DNA of 64,000 nt from an uncultured Ilumatobacter sp. (lineage in GTDB: Bacteria; Actinomycetota; Acidimicrobiia; Acidimicrobiales; Ilumatobacteraceae): NCBI GenBank assembly GCA_937905835.1, contig CALCXK010000016.1, positions 1 to 64,000 on the forward strand, read 5' to 3'. The position numbers were made by a program, and so were the translations under genes. Shown here in pieces: positions 18,255 through 27,524 of the stretch. Every line of letters begins with the position of its first letter. Position 1 is the first letter of the stretch. The notes beneath the pieces are model-generated. The model ran no database searches. It had not been told where the DNA came from and worked only from the letters and a program-made list of their open reading frames with translations.

Positions 18255-20042
18255 TTACAGAGCCGCTTCGAGCTCGTCGACTGCTGCATTCAATTCGGCC
18301 GGAAGCCGGTCGCCAAAACGGCTGAAGTGTTCGCGGATCTGGGGAACAGCGTCCTTCCAGCCTTCGGTGTCGACGGCGAGCAGAGTGTCAAGATCAGCCT
18401 GTTCGATGTCGAGACCCGACAGGTCGAGCTGATTGGGAACTGGGAGCTTGCCGATCGGTGAGTCGATGGCATCGACGGTGCCGTCGACACGCTCGAAGAC
18501 CCACTTGAGTACGCGGCTGTTCTCGCCGAATCCAGGCCACAGGAAGCGGCCGTCGTCGTCACGACGGAACCAGTTGACGAAGAAGATCTTCGGGAGGTTG
18601 GCCACGTCGGTGCGATCCTTCATCGAGAGCCAGTGTGCGAAGTAATCGCCATAGTTGTAGCCACAGAACGGCAGCATGGCCATCGGGTCGAAGCGGAGTT
18701 CGCCCTGCACGCCTTCAGCAGCGGCGGTCTTCTCCGACGCCATGATTGAGCCGAGGAAGACGCCGTGATTCCAGTCGTTGGCCTCGGTGACGAGCGGCAC
18801 CGTGGTGCGGCGGCGGCCACCGAAGAGGATTGCCGAGATCGGCACGCCGGCCGGATCTTCCCATTCGGCTGCAGCGGACGGGCACTGTGATGCCGGTGCG
18901 GTGAAGCGCGCGTTCGGGTGCGCAGCAGGCGTTTTGACTTCCGGGTTCCACGGGTTGCCGCGCCAGTCGGTGGCACGCGCCGGGGGAGTGTCGGTCATCT
19001 CTTCCCACCAGACGTCGCCGTCGTCGGTGAGTGCGGTGTTGGTGTAGATGGAGTTGCCCCAGAGTGTTTCCATGGCATTGCGGTTGGTCGTGTTGCTGGT
19101 GCCCGGTGCGACGCCGAAGAAGCCCGCTTCGGGGTTGATGGCATAGAGACGACCATCGGCACCGATCTTCATCCAACAGATGTCGTCGCCGATCGTCTCG
19201 GCCTTCCAGCCGGGGATGGTCGGCACGAGCATTGCGAGGTTGGTCTTGCCGCAGGCTGACGGAAAGGCGGCTGCGATGTACTTCGACTCACCCTCCGGGT
19301 TGGTGAGTTTCAGGATCAGCATGTGCTCGGCGAGCCAGCCGTCGTCACGTGCCATCACCGAAGCGATGCGGAGTGCGAAACACTTCTTGCCGAGCAGCGC
19401 ATTGCCGCCATAGCCGGAGCCATACGACATGATTTCACGGGTGTCGGGGAAGTGAACGATGTATTTGTTCTCGGCATCGCAGGGCCATGGGACGTCGGCT
19501 TGGCTCTCAGCGAGCGGGGCGCCGACCGAGTGGATGCAGGGCACCCACTGGTTGTCGCCGAGTGCGTCGAGCGCGCCCTGGCCCATGCGCGTCATGATCC
19601 GCATGTTCGTGGCGACATAGGCGGAGTCGCTGAGCTGCACACCGATGTGTGCGATCGGCGAACCGAGCGGGCCCATGGAGAACGGCACGACGTACATCGT
19701 GCGGCCCTTCATGCAACCGGCGTAGAGGTGGCGCATCTCGGCACGCATCTCGGCCGGGTCGCGCCAGTTGTTGTTGGGGCCAGCTTCTTCTTCAGTGGCC
19801 GAGCAGATGAACGTGCGGTCTTCGACTCGGGCGACGTCGCCGGGGTCGGAACGAGCCCAGTAGCTGTTCGGGCGCTTGGCCTCGTCGAGCTTGGTGAACG
19901 TTCCACTGTCAACCAATTCTTGGCAAAGGTGCTCGTATTCGTCGGCGGAACCGTCGCACCAATAGATGTCGGAGGGCTGCATGACGGCGGCCCACTCGGC
20001 AACCCAATCCTTGAGTCGTTGATTACTGGTGATTCCACTCAT
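18255..20042 (-). CDS. pckG: Phosphoenolpyruvate carboxykinase (GTP)
   Basis: This enzyme converts oxaloacetate plus GTP to PEP, GDP and CO2 (gluconeogenesis or anaplerosis). The GTP-type P-loop [13 protein letters not shown] is around residues 258-270, preceded by [12 protein letters not shown] and followed by [10 protein letters not shown]. The length of 595 aa is typical of the GTP-dependent class used by actinobacteria. The start ATG at 20042 has an SD (GGAGAG, about 7 nt upstream). A tandem 10-bp repeat (20070-20089) just upstream may be an operator. Confidence 0.96.
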   Translation of the reverse strand: MSGITSNQRLKDWVAEWAAVMQPSDIYWCDGSADEYEHLCQELVDSGTFTKLDEAKRPNSYWARSDPGDVARVEDRTFICSATEEEAGPNNNWRDPAEMRAEMRHLYAGCMKGRTMYVVPFSMGPLGSPIAHIGVQLSDSAYVATNMRIMTRMGQGALDALGDNQWVPCIHSVGAPLAESQADVPWPCDAENKYIVHFPDTREIMSYGSGYGGNALLGKKCFALRIASVMARDDGWLAEHMLILKLTNPEGESKYIAAAFPSACGKTNLAMLVPTIPGWKAETIGDDICWMKIGADGRLYAINPEAGFFGVAPGTSNTTNRNAMETLWGNSIYTNTALTDDGDVWWEEMTDTPPARATDWRGNPWNPEVKTPAAHPNARFTAPASQCPSAAAEWEDPAGVPISAILFGGRRRTTVPLVTEANDWNHGVFLGSIMASEKTAAAEGVQGELRFDPMAMLPFCGYNYGDYFAHWLSMKDRTDVANLPKIFFVNWFRRDDDGRFLWPGFGENSRVLKWVFERVDGTVDAIDSPIGKLPVPNQLDLSGLDIEQADLDTLLAVDTEGWKDAVPQIREHFSRFGDRLPAELNAAVDELEAAL

Positions 20043-20069
20043 TCGTTGCTCTCCGATCAGGCGGCGCTG

Positions 20070-20089
20070 GTGTTCGAAAGTGTTCGAAA
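20070..20089 (-). promoter_or_regulatory. Tandem 10-bp repeat upstream of pckG, possible operator
   Basis: GTGTTCGAAA is repeated exactly and head-to-tail (20070-20079, 20080-20089), 28-47 nt upstream of the pckG start codon. Each copy contains the palindrome TTCGAA, so two sites lie one helical turn apart on the same DNA face. That geometry suits a dimeric regulator in the promoter or leader. No regulator can be named from sequence. Confidence 0.4.
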
Positions 20090-20340
20090 CCGACCATAGG
20101 CGAAGAGTCGACCGTGAAGACAGTGGGTGGCGTGGTTAGAGCGCACTATCTCATGTGCGACTACCTCATCGTAAAAAGCGATACAGGCTCGACAGTTGAT
20201 CGCCAAGACAGATCGTGAGAGCGTGAACGGTCCGAAGGCCACCTTCTCGTTGCGCGAAGGAGTGTCGCCGCCCAAGCGGAAAGCTCGGAATGACCAAATT
20301 GCGTGAGGTGCGGACAAACCGCAGAAGCCTTCGTGATGGC
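20090..20340. other. Intergenic region upstream of pckG with one hairpin, no gene recognised
   Basis: No frame here has convincing coding character (the 86-codon minus frame 20317-20057 lacks codon bias and any SD). Near the distal end, TGCGG-acaaa-CCGCA (20309-20323) forms a hairpin that could end transcription of the cold-shock-like gene on the minus strand. TTGCGTGAG (20299-20307) next to it resembles one arm of the dispersed hairpin family. The pckG promoter should lie here, but I cannot place it confidently. Confidence 0.4.
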
Positions 20341-20562
20341 TCAGTGGCCGGGGGTCTTCATGTCGACCTCGGAGCCGAGGCTGAGCTTGGTCGCTCGGCC
20401 GGCATCGTCAAGTTCGAAAATAACTCGCTGGCCTTGACGCAGCATGCGAAAGATCGACCCGGCCAGCGCGTTGCCAGCAAGCTCGTAGTCGTTGAAATCG
20501 GTGTCGCACATGACGAGACCGGCTCCTGTTGAGGGGTCGTAAGCCTTGATGACGCCCTGCAT
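20341..20562 (-). CDS. Small cold-shock-domain-like (OB-fold) protein
   Basis: The product is 73 aa. The pattern GVIKAYDPSTGAGLVMCDTD (residues 3-22) mimics the first strands of a cold-shock domain (GxVKxFD..kGfGFI), and QRVIFELDDAGRATKLSL fits the last strands, but the aromatic RNP residues of true Csp proteins are mostly replaced. It may therefore be an RNA-binding relative with altered specificity. It is 22 nt downstream of rpmB on the same strand, so it probably belongs to an L28 operon. The start ATG at 20562 has no strong SD. Confidence 0.7.
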   Translation of the reverse strand: MQGVIKAYDPSTGAGLVMCDTDFNDYELAGNALAGSIFRMLRQGQRVIFELDDAGRATKLSLGSEVDMKTPGH

Positions 20563-20584
20563 GAGATCAACCGAAGGCTCGGCC

Positions 20585-20776
20585 TCAGCCGGCCTTGACG
20601 ATCTTGCCGGACTTGATGCAGCCGGTGCAGACGTTCAGACGCTTGGTCGAACCGTTGACCCGCGCACGGACACGCTGGATGTTCGGGTTCCAGCGACGCT
20701 TCGTACGACGGTGCGAGTGCGACACAGCCATACCCCATGACGGGCCCTTGCCACACGATTCACACTTAGATGCCAT
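20585..20776 (-). CDS. rpmB: 50S ribosomal protein L28
   Basis: The 63-aa protein starts MASKCESCGKGPSWGMAVSH and contains HRRTKRRWNPNIQ, the L28 core. It is a zinc-binding (C+) form with Cys5, Cys8, Cys50 and Cys53. An AGGAGA SD precedes ATG 20776. It is divergent from the DAK gene, so the 162-nt spacer holds promoters for both directions. Organisms with a C+ L28 sometimes keep a zinc-free paralog under Zur control elsewhere. Confidence 0.96.
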   Translation of the reverse strand: MASKCESCGKGPSWGMAVSHSHRRTKRRWNPNIQRVRARVNGSTKRLNVCTGCIKSGKIVKAG

Positions 20777-20938
20777 TGGATTCTCCTGCGACGATTCGCT
20801 TCAAGTCAGATTTGTTCCGAGCACGCTGGTGCCTGAAACAGCCATGTGAGGCTACCAACACAACTGCGGACTGCAACTTGCTCAGAAGCTTCGCTGTAGT
20901 CAAGGCCATGTGCCACACAACCTCTAAGCTCTGGCGCC

Positions 20939-22651
20939 GTGCCAACACTTGAACGGTTGAACACCAAAGCGCTGCGCGACACGGTTCGCACCTTCCGAGA
21001 CGCCGTCAAGGCCCACGCCGGCGGGTTGAACCGGTTGAACGTGTATCCGGTCCCAGATGGCGACACTGGCACGAACATGGCGCGCACGCTCGACGCCGTC
21101 GTTGCAGAGATGGACGAGACCGACCCCGACGACCTCGACGCCACCTGCGATGCGATCAGCCACGGCTCGCTCATGGGTGCCCGTGGCAATAGTGGCGTCA
21201 TCTTGAGCCAGATTATGCGGGGCATCGCTACGACGCTGAAGACGAAGGCGCCGGTCACCGGGGCGAAGTTCGCCGAAGCCTTGCAAGCCGCAGCAACCGG
21301 TGCGTACCAAGCGGTACTTACGCCGATCGAAGGAACGATCCTCACGGTGGTGCGGTTGAGCGCCGACGCAGCGAAAGAGTCGGCCGATGCAGGCGGCTCG
21401 CTCGTTGAAGTCATGCGTGCCGCTCAGGCTGCTGGACGGATTGCGTTGGCGAACACACCGGAGCAACTGGCGGTCTTGAAAGACGCCGGTGTGGTCGATG
21501 CTGGGGGCGCTGGGTTCCTACTGCTGCTCGATTCGGCGCTCCACGTGGTCGATGGCGAGGCGCTTCCCGAACCTGAAGAAGACGACGGCACCGGTGGTGC
21601 GGTCGCAGCAGCGTTCGACGTGCCGTCGCAGCGATCGGGCAGCACCAAAATCGGCGGTGCAGGCGAAGTCGATGTGGCCGATCAGCGCTACGAAGTCATG
21701 TACTTCATGGATCTCGCCGATGAGCAGATCGATGCCTTCAAGCAGGGTTGGGGTGCAATCGGCGACTCGATCGTCGTGGTCGGTGGCGACGGAATTTGGA
21801 ACTGTCACGTCCACACGAACGACATCGGTGCCGCGATCGAAGTGCCGTTCGACCTCGGTGGCCGCCCGAAGCAGATCCGTGTGACTGATCTCTTCGAAGA
21901 GGTCGACGAAGAACACGCCAAGCGTGAAGCAGCAATGGCCAGTGGGAAAACCGACGCCAGTATCACGAAGGCCGGAGGTGGCCTCCCGCCCGTCACCACG
22001 GCGATCGTTGCCGTGTGTTCCGGTGAAGGTCTCGTCGAACTGTTTGAACAACTGCGGGTGCAAGGCGTCATCACCGGCGGCCAGACGATGAACCCGTCGA
22101 CCGCTGAACTGCTCGCCACCGTCGCTGCGGTCAACGCCGACCAGGTGGTGATCCTGCCAAATAACAAAAATATCATCGCCGTGGCCGAGCAGGTGAACGC
22201 CCTCAGCCTCAAGCATGTGATGGTGGTACCGACCACGTCGATGCCAGAGGCGCTGGCTGCCCTCGTCGTGTACGACCCGGAGGCATCGGCTGATGTCAAC
22301 CACGCCGAGATGGTGGAAGCTGCTGCGTCGGTCGCAACCGGCGAAGTCACCCAAGCGATCCGCGACACAAACTCCGAAGTCGGCCCAATCCAGAAAGGCG
22401 ATTGGATCGGCATTGTCAAGGGCGACGGCATCGCAGCAATTAGCGATACGCCGCACGGCGCGTCGATTGCACTCCTTGAGCACCTGCTTGACGACGATGC
22501 CGAACTGGTGACGGTCATCACCGGCGAAGAGGCGACCGCAGCGTCAACCGCAGCGATCGAGGGATGGCTGAGCGATCGCCGTGGCGATATCACCGTGGAA
22601 GTCCAACGCGGCGGCCAGCCTCTCTATCCGTACCTCTTTGGGGTCGAATAG
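20939..22651 (+). CDS. fakA: DAK2-domain fatty acid kinase catalytic subunit-like protein
   Basis: The N-terminal DAK2 (DhaL-type) ATP/Mg domain has NVYPVPDGDTGTNM (about 36-49), GARGNSGVILSQIMRG and DAGVVDAGGAGFLLLLD. The middle and C-terminal regions (VVVGGDGIWNCHVHTNDIG; VILPNNKNIIAVAEQ) match FakA/YloV. In Firmicutes FakA phosphorylates fatty acids presented by FakB for phospholipid synthesis; plsX and acpP lie 5-6 kb downstream. The start GTG 20939 gives 570 aa. The position before recG is conserved in many Gram-positives. No fakB is in the window. Confidence 0.88.
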   Translation: MPTLERLNTKALRDTVRTFRDAVKAHAGGLNRLNVYPVPDGDTGTNMARTLDAVVAEMDETDPDDLDATCDAISHGSLMGARGNSGVILSQIMRGIATTLKTKAPVTGAKFAEALQAAATGAYQAVLTPIEGTILTVVRLSADAAKESADAGGSLVEVMRAAQAAGRIALANTPEQLAVLKDAGVVDAGGAGFLLLLDSALHVVDGEALPEPEEDDGTGGAVAAAFDVPSQRSGSTKIGGAGEVDVADQRYEVMYFMDLADEQIDAFKQGWGAIGDSIVVVGGDGIWNCHVHTNDIGAAIEVPFDLGGRPKQIRVTDLFEEVDEEHAKREAAMASGKTDASITKAGGGLPPVTTAIVAVCSGEGLVELFEQLRVQGVITGGQTMNPSTAELLATVAAVNADQVVILPNNKNIIAVAEQVNALSLKHVMVVPTTSMPEALAALVVYDPEASADVNHAEMVEAAASVATGEVTQAIRDTNSEVGPIQKGDWIGIVKGDGIAAISDTPHGASIALLEHLLDDDAELVTVITGEEATAASTAAIEGWLSDRRGDITVEVQRGGQPLYPYLFGVE

Positions 22652-22652
22652 T

Positions 22653-22704
22653 CGTTTGCGTCGAGGTTTCCGTTGGACAGTTCGCAGAAATCTTGACGCA
22701 AACG
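22653..22704. repeat. Intergenic hairpin element (52 nt), GCGTGA family
   Basis: CGTTTGCGTCGAGGTTTC (22653-22670) pairs along all 18 positions, with two G-U pairs, with GAAATCTTGACGCAAACG (22687-22704) around a 16-nt loop. It starts one base after the DAK stop and lies 36 nt before recG. There is no T run. The outer ends match those of the 52-nt element at 27473-27524. Confidence 0.75.
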
Positions 22705-22739
22705 GCGAAATGTTGGCGTCTCGCTAAGTTTGGTAACTG

Positions 22740-24893
22740 ATGAATGAGCTGGGGCCGATCACGATGCGGGATCTTTCGCTGATTCCTGTCGAGCGACTGC
22801 GCGGCGTGGGGCCGAAGAAGCAGGCGTCGCTCGCCACGGTTGGGATTACCAACCTGCTCGACTTGGTCACCACATATCCTCGGCGCTGGATCGATCGCAC
22901 CAACGAGGCGCGTATCGCCGACCTCGTCCCCGGCGAGGAAGCCCTCGTGCTTGTCACGATCCGATCGGTCACGACACGCACCACCCGTAACCGCAGGTCG
23001 ATGATCAACGTCAACGTCGGTGACGGTTCTGGCCGGATGGACCTGGTGTTCTTCAACCAGCCTTGGCGTGAGCGGCAGTTCAAAGAAGGACTTCACGTCG
23101 CACTCTTCGGCAAGGCCGACACCTATCGAGGCGGCCTGCAGATGTCGAATCCGGTCGTCGACCTGATTGGCGACCGCACCGGCAAGATCGTCCCGATCTA
23201 TCCGCAGAGCGAGAAGGCGCAAATCAGTACCTGGGAGATGGCCGGGTGGGTTGAAGAGACGCTCCGTCGATGCGCTGAACGGACCATTGCCGACCCGGTG
23301 CCCGAGGCGATCCGTCGGCGTCACAGAATGATCAATCGGTCCGATGCGCTCGCTGGAATTCATCTCCCTGACGACATGAAGACGAAGGAGTTGGCCCGAT
23401 ACCGACTCGCCTTCGACGAACTCCTTCGGGTGCAACTCGTCTTGGTCCTGCGCAAGCGAGCGATGGAACGTGACTCGCTCGGGATCAAGCACACGCTGGG
23501 TGGCCCGCTCGTCAAACGGTTTTATGAATCACTGCCGTTCCCATTGACCGGCGCCCAGGCGCGGACCATCGATGAGATCAACGCTGACCTCGGCAGTGCG
23601 CAGCCGATGCATCGGCTCCTCCAGGGTGATGTTGGTTCCGGCAAGACGGTCGTGGCCGTCGCCGCAATGCTGGCAGCGGTCGATGGCGGACACCAGGGAG
23701 CGTTGATGGCGCCGACCGAAGTACTCGCCGAACAGCACGCCTCCAGCGTGCGCGCGATGCTCGAAGGCGTGACCGTGCCCGACCCGGGCAACCTGTTCGG
23801 CGATCGGCCGCTCCGTGTCGAACTCCTCACGAATCGGATTTCGGGTGCCGATCGCAAGCAGGTGCTCGCCGGGCTCGCCGATGGCAGCGTCGACATCGCC
23901 ATCGGGACGCATGCACTGATCCAAGACACCGTCGATTTCTCGAGCCTCGGCGTCGTGGTGGTCGATGAACAGCACAGGTTCGGTGTTGAGCAGCGTGCGG
24001 CGCTTCGCTCGAAGACGGCCAATGGTTCGGTGCCTGACACGTTAGTGATGACTGCGACACCCATTCCGCGTACGGCAGCGATGACCGTTTACGGCGATCT
24101 CGACGTCAGCGTCCTCGACGAGTTGCCGCCGGGTCGAACGCCGATCGTCACCGTGTGGGCCGACGGCGCATTGATGGAAGCGGGGGTTTGGAACGACATT
24201 AAAGACGAAGTCGCCGCTGGCCGTCAGGCGTACGTCGTCTGCCCGTTGGTCGGCGAGAGCGAGAAGCTCGAAGTGGCATCTGCTGAAGAGACGCTCGAAC
24301 GGCTTGCCTTCGGCGAACTGCAGGGGCTTCGGCTCGGCCTGCTCCACGGCAAGCTGCCGTCGGATGAGAAGGCAGCCACCATGGATGAGTTCCGTCGTGG
24401 CGAACTCGATGTCCTCGTCGCCACCACGGTGATCGAGGTCGGCGTCGACGTTCCCAACGCAACCGTCATGGCGATCCTTGATGCTGATCGCTTCGGCATC
24501 GCCCAGCTCCACCAGTTGCGTGGACGCGTCGGGCGCGGCGAGCACGCCTCGACCTGTTGGCTGGTGACTCAGCAGAAAGAGGACGACGATGGCAACGCCG
24601 TCGTCGGGAACCCTCGCGTGGAAGCGCTGGTCGCTACGACCGATGGTTTTGAATTGGCCGAAGTCGACCTCGACCTGCGCGGCGAGGGCACGCTGATGTC
24701 GACGGCGCAGAAGGGTCGAAGTGACCTGAAGTTGGCGTCGCTCCGACGCGATCGTCAGCTCGTCGAACTGGCCCGCGAGGCAGCGTTCGAAATCGTCGAT
24801 CGCGATCCAGATCTTGCGCAGCACGCGAACCTGGCCGATGAGCTCGACCTTGTGTTCAGCGACCGAGACGAAGCGTTCCTCGCGAAGTCTTGA
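22740..24893 (+). CDS. recG: ATP-dependent DNA helicase RecG
   Basis: RecG regresses stalled replication forks and branch-migrates recombination intermediates. The N-terminal OB/wedge domain (about 1-170) contains the hairpin region RLRGVGPKKQASLATVGI. Helicase motifs follow: Walker A GDVGSGKTVV, motif II VVDEQHRFGVEQR (DEQH), motif III MTATPIPRT and motif VI QLRGRVGRG. The TRG-like C-terminus is present. It has 717 aa. The start is ATG 22740; a second ATG at 22764 (MRDLSLIPVERL) is also possible. No strong SD is visible for either. Confidence 0.95.
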   Translation: MNELGPITMRDLSLIPVERLRGVGPKKQASLATVGITNLLDLVTTYPRRWIDRTNEARIADLVPGEEALVLVTIRSVTTRTTRNRRSMINVNVGDGSGRMDLVFFNQPWRERQFKEGLHVALFGKADTYRGGLQMSNPVVDLIGDRTGKIVPIYPQSEKAQISTWEMAGWVEETLRRCAERTIADPVPEAIRRRHRMINRSDALAGIHLPDDMKTKELARYRLAFDELLRVQLVLVLRKRAMERDSLGIKHTLGGPLVKRFYESLPFPLTGAQARTIDEINADLGSAQPMHRLLQGDVGSGKTVVAVAAMLAAVDGGHQGALMAPTEVLAEQHASSVRAMLEGVTVPDPGNLFGDRPLRVELLTNRISGADRKQVLAGLADGSVDIAIGTHALIQDTVDFSSLGVVVVDEQHRFGVEQRAALRSKTANGSVPDTLVMTATPIPRTAAMTVYGDLDVSVLDELPPGRTPIVTVWADGALMEAGVWNDIKDEVAAGRQAYVVCPLVGESEKLEVASAEETLERLAFGELQGLRLGLLHGKLPSDEKAATMDEFRRGELDVLVATTVIEVGVDVPNATVMAILDADRFGIAQLHQLRGRVGRGEHASTCWLVTQQKEDDDGNAVVGNPRVEALVATTDGFELAEVDLDLRGEGTLMSTAQKGRSDLKLASLRRDRQLVELAREAAFEIVDRDPDLAQHANLADELDLVFSDRDEAFLAKS

Positions 24894-24929
24894 TCAGCGG
24901 TCACGCTGTGCCAAGGACGGTGTGATCGG

Positions 24930-25121
24930 CTACCAGTCGGGGCGGCCGTCGCTCTCGATGTCTGACTCGTCGAGCACGAGGTCCCAACGGTCGAGGCAAT
25001 CCTCGCATCGGTAGGCAACGACGTCGTCGACTTCCCAGGTGCCGTCCTCGCGTGGCATCGTCAGGAGAAAGCAGCGGCCACCGCAGTCGATGCAAGTGAT
25101 CTGTGGCGGGGGTTCGAGCAC
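24930..25121 (-). CDS. Small zinc-ribbon-like hypothetical protein
   Basis: The 63-aa acidic protein has two CxxC pairs (Cys10/Cys13 in ITCIDCGGRC and Cys39/Cys42 in YRCEDCLDRW), the layout of a zinc ribbon. It lies antisense between recG and rsmD and does not overlap the chosen rsmD start (25151). I recall similar short proteins at this place in related actinobacteria, but no function is known. The codon bias is good. The start ATG is at 25121. Confidence 0.62.
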   Translation of the reverse strand: MLEPPPQITCIDCGGRCFLLTMPREDGTWEVDDVVAYRCEDCLDRWDLVLDESDIESDGRPDW

Positions 25122-25150
25122 GACCCCAGTGTGCCCCTATCATCGCTTGG

Positions 25151-25681
25151 ATGCGTGTTGTGGCCGGAGAACTCGGTGGTCGGAAGATCGTGTCGCCGGA
25201 TGGAACATCCACCCGACCGACGACCGATCGAGTCCGTGAGGCGATTTTCAACTCGCTCGGGAGTTCCGGCGTGCTCGATGGTGCACTCGTCGCCGACCTG
25301 TTCGCTGGCACCGGTGCCGTCGGGATCGAAGCGCTGTCGCGAGGCGCCGAACGCTGCGTGTTTGTCGAGCGCGATCGAGCGGCGCTTCGTGTCCTTGAGG
25401 AAAACCTCGACACCCTCGAACTGCGTGACCGTTCCAGGGTGATCACCTCCGACGCAATGGCGACCGCGTCGGCTATTGACTGTGACATCGTTCTCGCTGA
25501 TCCGCCATACGGCTTCGATGCCTGGGCGGAACTGTTGCGAGTGGTCCGCGCTGACCTCGTTGTTGCCGAATCGGGTCGCTCGATCGACTGCCCAGACGGG
25601 TGGAAGATCACTCGCGAAAAGAAGTACGGACGCACAGTGGTGACGTTCTTCGAACGCACCGAACTAGTGTTGGGCGAGTGA
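25151..25681 (+). CDS. rsmD: 16S rRNA (guanine(966)-N(2))-methyltransferase RsmD
   Basis: This is a SAM-dependent methyltransferase of the 30S head. The SAM motif DLFAGTGAVGIEALSRGA and the catalytic LADPPYGF are present. ATG 25151 gives 176 aa beginning MRVVAGELGGRKI, the family N-terminus; the longer frame from 25103 overlaps the divergent small zinc-ribbon gene and is rejected. The stop overlaps the coaD GTG by 4 bp; rsmD-coaD coupling is widespread. Confidence 0.95.
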   Translation: MRVVAGELGGRKIVSPDGTSTRPTTDRVREAIFNSLGSSGVLDGALVADLFAGTGAVGIEALSRGAERCVFVERDRAALRVLEENLDTLELRDRSRVITSDAMATASAIDCDIVLADPPYGFDAWAELLRVVRADLVVAESGRSIDCPDGWKITREKKYGRTVVTFFERTELVLGE

Positions 25682-26181
25682 ACGGTTCCACTGCGAAAGC
25701 CCTGCGAGCGATGTATCCGGGCAGCTTCGATCCGTTGCACCTTGGGCACATCGACATCATCGAACAGGCGCACGAACTCTTTGGAGGCGTGGTCGTCACT
25801 GTGATGCACAATCACGCCAAGGAGAGCGGTCTTTTTTCGATCGCCCAACGGATCGAACTCGCCGAGCAAGTACTCGCACATCTCGATGGTGTCACCGTGG
25901 AAGCACAAACCGGGCTCGCCGTTCAGGCTGCTGCGAATCTCGGTGTCAACTTCATCGTTAAGGGGCTCCGCAACAGCGAAGACTTCGAAATCGAACAGCA
26001 GATGGCGCAGAACAACCACGCAGTCACAGGTATTCGGACCGTGTACCTTCCGTGCTCGCCCGGGCTGGGCTACATCAGTAGCCGCTTTGTGAGGGAGATC
26101 GCGAAGTACGGTGAGGAAATCGGGCATTTAGTGCCGGCCGCTGTCGCCACCGCCTTACGCACCGTCTCCGCAGACAAGTAG
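25678..26181 (+). CDS. coaD: Phosphopantetheine adenylyltransferase
   Basis: CoaD makes dephospho-CoA from 4'-phosphopantetheine and ATP. The nucleotidyltransferase motif YPGSFDPLHLGHIDII includes HLGH (the T/HxGH signature), and the C-terminal ISSRFVREI matches the ISSTxxR motif. GTG 25678 overlaps the rsmD stop (GTGA), which supports translational coupling and gives 167 aa with an N-terminus about ten residues longer than usual. ATG 25711 would start immediately before YPG and looks too short. Confidence 0.95.
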   Translation: MNGSTAKALRAMYPGSFDPLHLGHIDIIEQAHELFGGVVVTVMHNHAKESGLFSIAQRIELAEQVLAHLDGVTVEAQTGLAVQAAANLGVNFIVKGLRNSEDFEIEQQMAQNNHAVTGIRTVYLPCSPGLGYISSRFVREIAKYGEEIGHLVPAAVATALRTVSADK

Positions 26182-26190
26182 GACTGAAGT

Positions 26191-26796
26191 ATGAGTTACG
26201 ACGATGACAACTACGAAGACATTGACGACTCCTATCCGGAACCAGGCGCCTCGATGGGGCCGGTCGGCGATGCTGAGACCTTGCTCCGCCGCGTCATCGA
26301 TATCATCGCCGACGCACCGACGATGCCGTTGTCGTCATCGCCGCGCATCGACCGCGACGAGGTCGTTGAACTGCTCGACGAAGCACTCCACCGCCTCCCC
26401 GACGAACTCCGCCAGGCGCGTTGGATGCTGAAAGAGCGTCAGGACTTCGTTGCTAAGACCCGACGCGAAGCCGACGAATTGCTCGAAGCTGCCCGCGTCC
26501 GCGCCGAACGCATGGTCCAGCGCACCGAAGTGGTGCGTGCCGCCGAGCAGCGAGCTCGGGCCGTCATGGAGACCGCCGACGCCGACTCGCGGCGCTTGAA
26601 GCACGAGACCGAAGATTTCCTCGACCAGCGGTTGGGAAGCTTCGAGATCCTGCTCGACAAGCTGCAGAAGACGGTCAACGCGGGGCGCCAGCGGTTGTCG
26701 ATTGGCGATCCGCAACCGGATACGACGAACACCGGTGGCCTGCCAGTGATCGATGACTCCGCTGCCTCCTCCGTCTTCTTCGACCAAGACCACTGA
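26191..26796 (+). CDS. DivIVA-like coiled-coil protein
   Basis: The 201-aa protein has an acidic N-terminus, a conserved-type segment (VVELLDEALHRLPDELRQAR, about 53-72) and a long coiled coil rich in Ala, Arg and Glu (about 75-165), ending in a Pro/Thr-rich tail. The layout and its place between coaD and yceD match the DivIVA-domain or ATPase-like proteins of actinobacteria. A role at the cell pole or septum is inference from family resemblance. It starts 9 nt after coaD. Confidence 0.7.
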   Translation: MSYDDDNYEDIDDSYPEPGASMGPVGDAETLLRRVIDIIADAPTMPLSSSPRIDRDEVVELLDEALHRLPDELRQARWMLKERQDFVAKTRREADELLEAARVRAERMVQRTEVVRAAEQRARAVMETADADSRRLKHETEDFLDQRLGSFEILLDKLQKTVNAGRQRLSIGDPQPDTTNTGGLPVIDDSAASSVFFDQDH

Positions 26797-26961
26797 CCAG
26801 CCGCCAGCTTCGGCGATCTCTGCGTCAGCGCTCACCGCTCGTTGGCGGAGGCCAACTCGGGTTCACGCTTCTTTGACCTCGCCAAACCGTGATCGCCGCT
26901 GGTGACAGAAGACTGAGGAACAAACTCTCGGAGTGACGGCCTGGCGGTAACGTTTTCTGCC

Positions 26962-27471
26962 ATGGTGGATTTGCTGCGGCCTCTCCGAATCAATGCGGTC
27001 GAATTGTTGCGCCGGCCGGGAGCGACCCTGTCCGTGGCCGAGGAGATCTTGGCGGAGGCGCTCGGCGTCGTTCACGAACGATTGAATGGCGAGATCGGCG
27101 TCGCAATCCAACTCGACTCGATGAATGACGGAATCGCCGTTACCGGAACTGTCGGAGCACCTTGGGCAGCACCGTGTCGCCGCTGCCTCAAGGACTTGTC
27201 GGGTGTGGCCCGAGTCGATATCGACGAGCGCTACCAGATCAACACGATCGACGAAGAGGCGTACCCGATCGAGAACGGTCAACTCGATCTCGTCCCGATG
27301 GTTCGTGAGTTGGCGCTGATCGAACTCGACGCCGAGCAGGTCTGCCAGCCCGGTTGCAAAGGCCTCTGCCCGACCTGCGGCATCGACTTGAATATGGCCT
27401 CATGCGACTGCGACAACACGGTGACAGACCATCGCTGGTCCGCACTCGATGGCCTCGTTCTCGACGAATGA
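26962..27471 (+). CDS. yceD: YceD family protein (DUF177)
   Basis: The 169-aa protein lies just upstream of rpmF, the near-universal place of YceD. The DUF177 core is visible (GTVGAPWAAPCRRCLKDLSG, then LDLVPMVRELALIEL). The C-terminal cysteine cluster CQPGCKGLCPTCGIDLN is typical of actinobacterial members and may bind metal. A role in 23S rRNA accumulation is described for some homologs. The 165-nt spacer before it may hold a promoter. Confidence 0.88.
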   Translation: MVDLLRPLRINAVELLRRPGATLSVAEEILAEALGVVHERLNGEIGVAIQLDSMNDGIAVTGTVGAPWAAPCRRCLKDLSGVARVDIDERYQINTIDEEAYPIENGQLDLVPMVRELALIELDAEQVCQPGCKGLCPTCGIDLNMASCDCDNTVTDHRWSALDGLVLDE

Positions 27472-27472
27472 A

Positions 27473-27524
27473 CGTCTGTGTGACGAATTTGGTTGGCATG
27501 CCAGCCCAAATCGTCACGCAAACG
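27473..27524. repeat. Intergenic hairpin element (52 nt), GCGTGA family
   Basis: A long imperfect palindrome runs from CGTCTGTGTGACGA (27473-27486) to TCGTCACGCAAACG (27511-27524), with further pairing of TTTGG and TTGGC with GCCAG and CCAAA towards a 2-nt apex. It begins 2 nt after the yceD stop and shares both ends and total length with the element at 22653-22704. There is no T run. Confidence 0.75.

Noticed and set aside
20057..20317. 86-codon minus frame upstream of pckG
   Set aside because: No SD, no codon bias, no recognisable domain.
22653..22704. Rho-independent terminator between the DAK gene and recG
   Set aside because: The stem is long but there is no T run, and the same structure recurs in several spacers, so I treat it as a repeat family.
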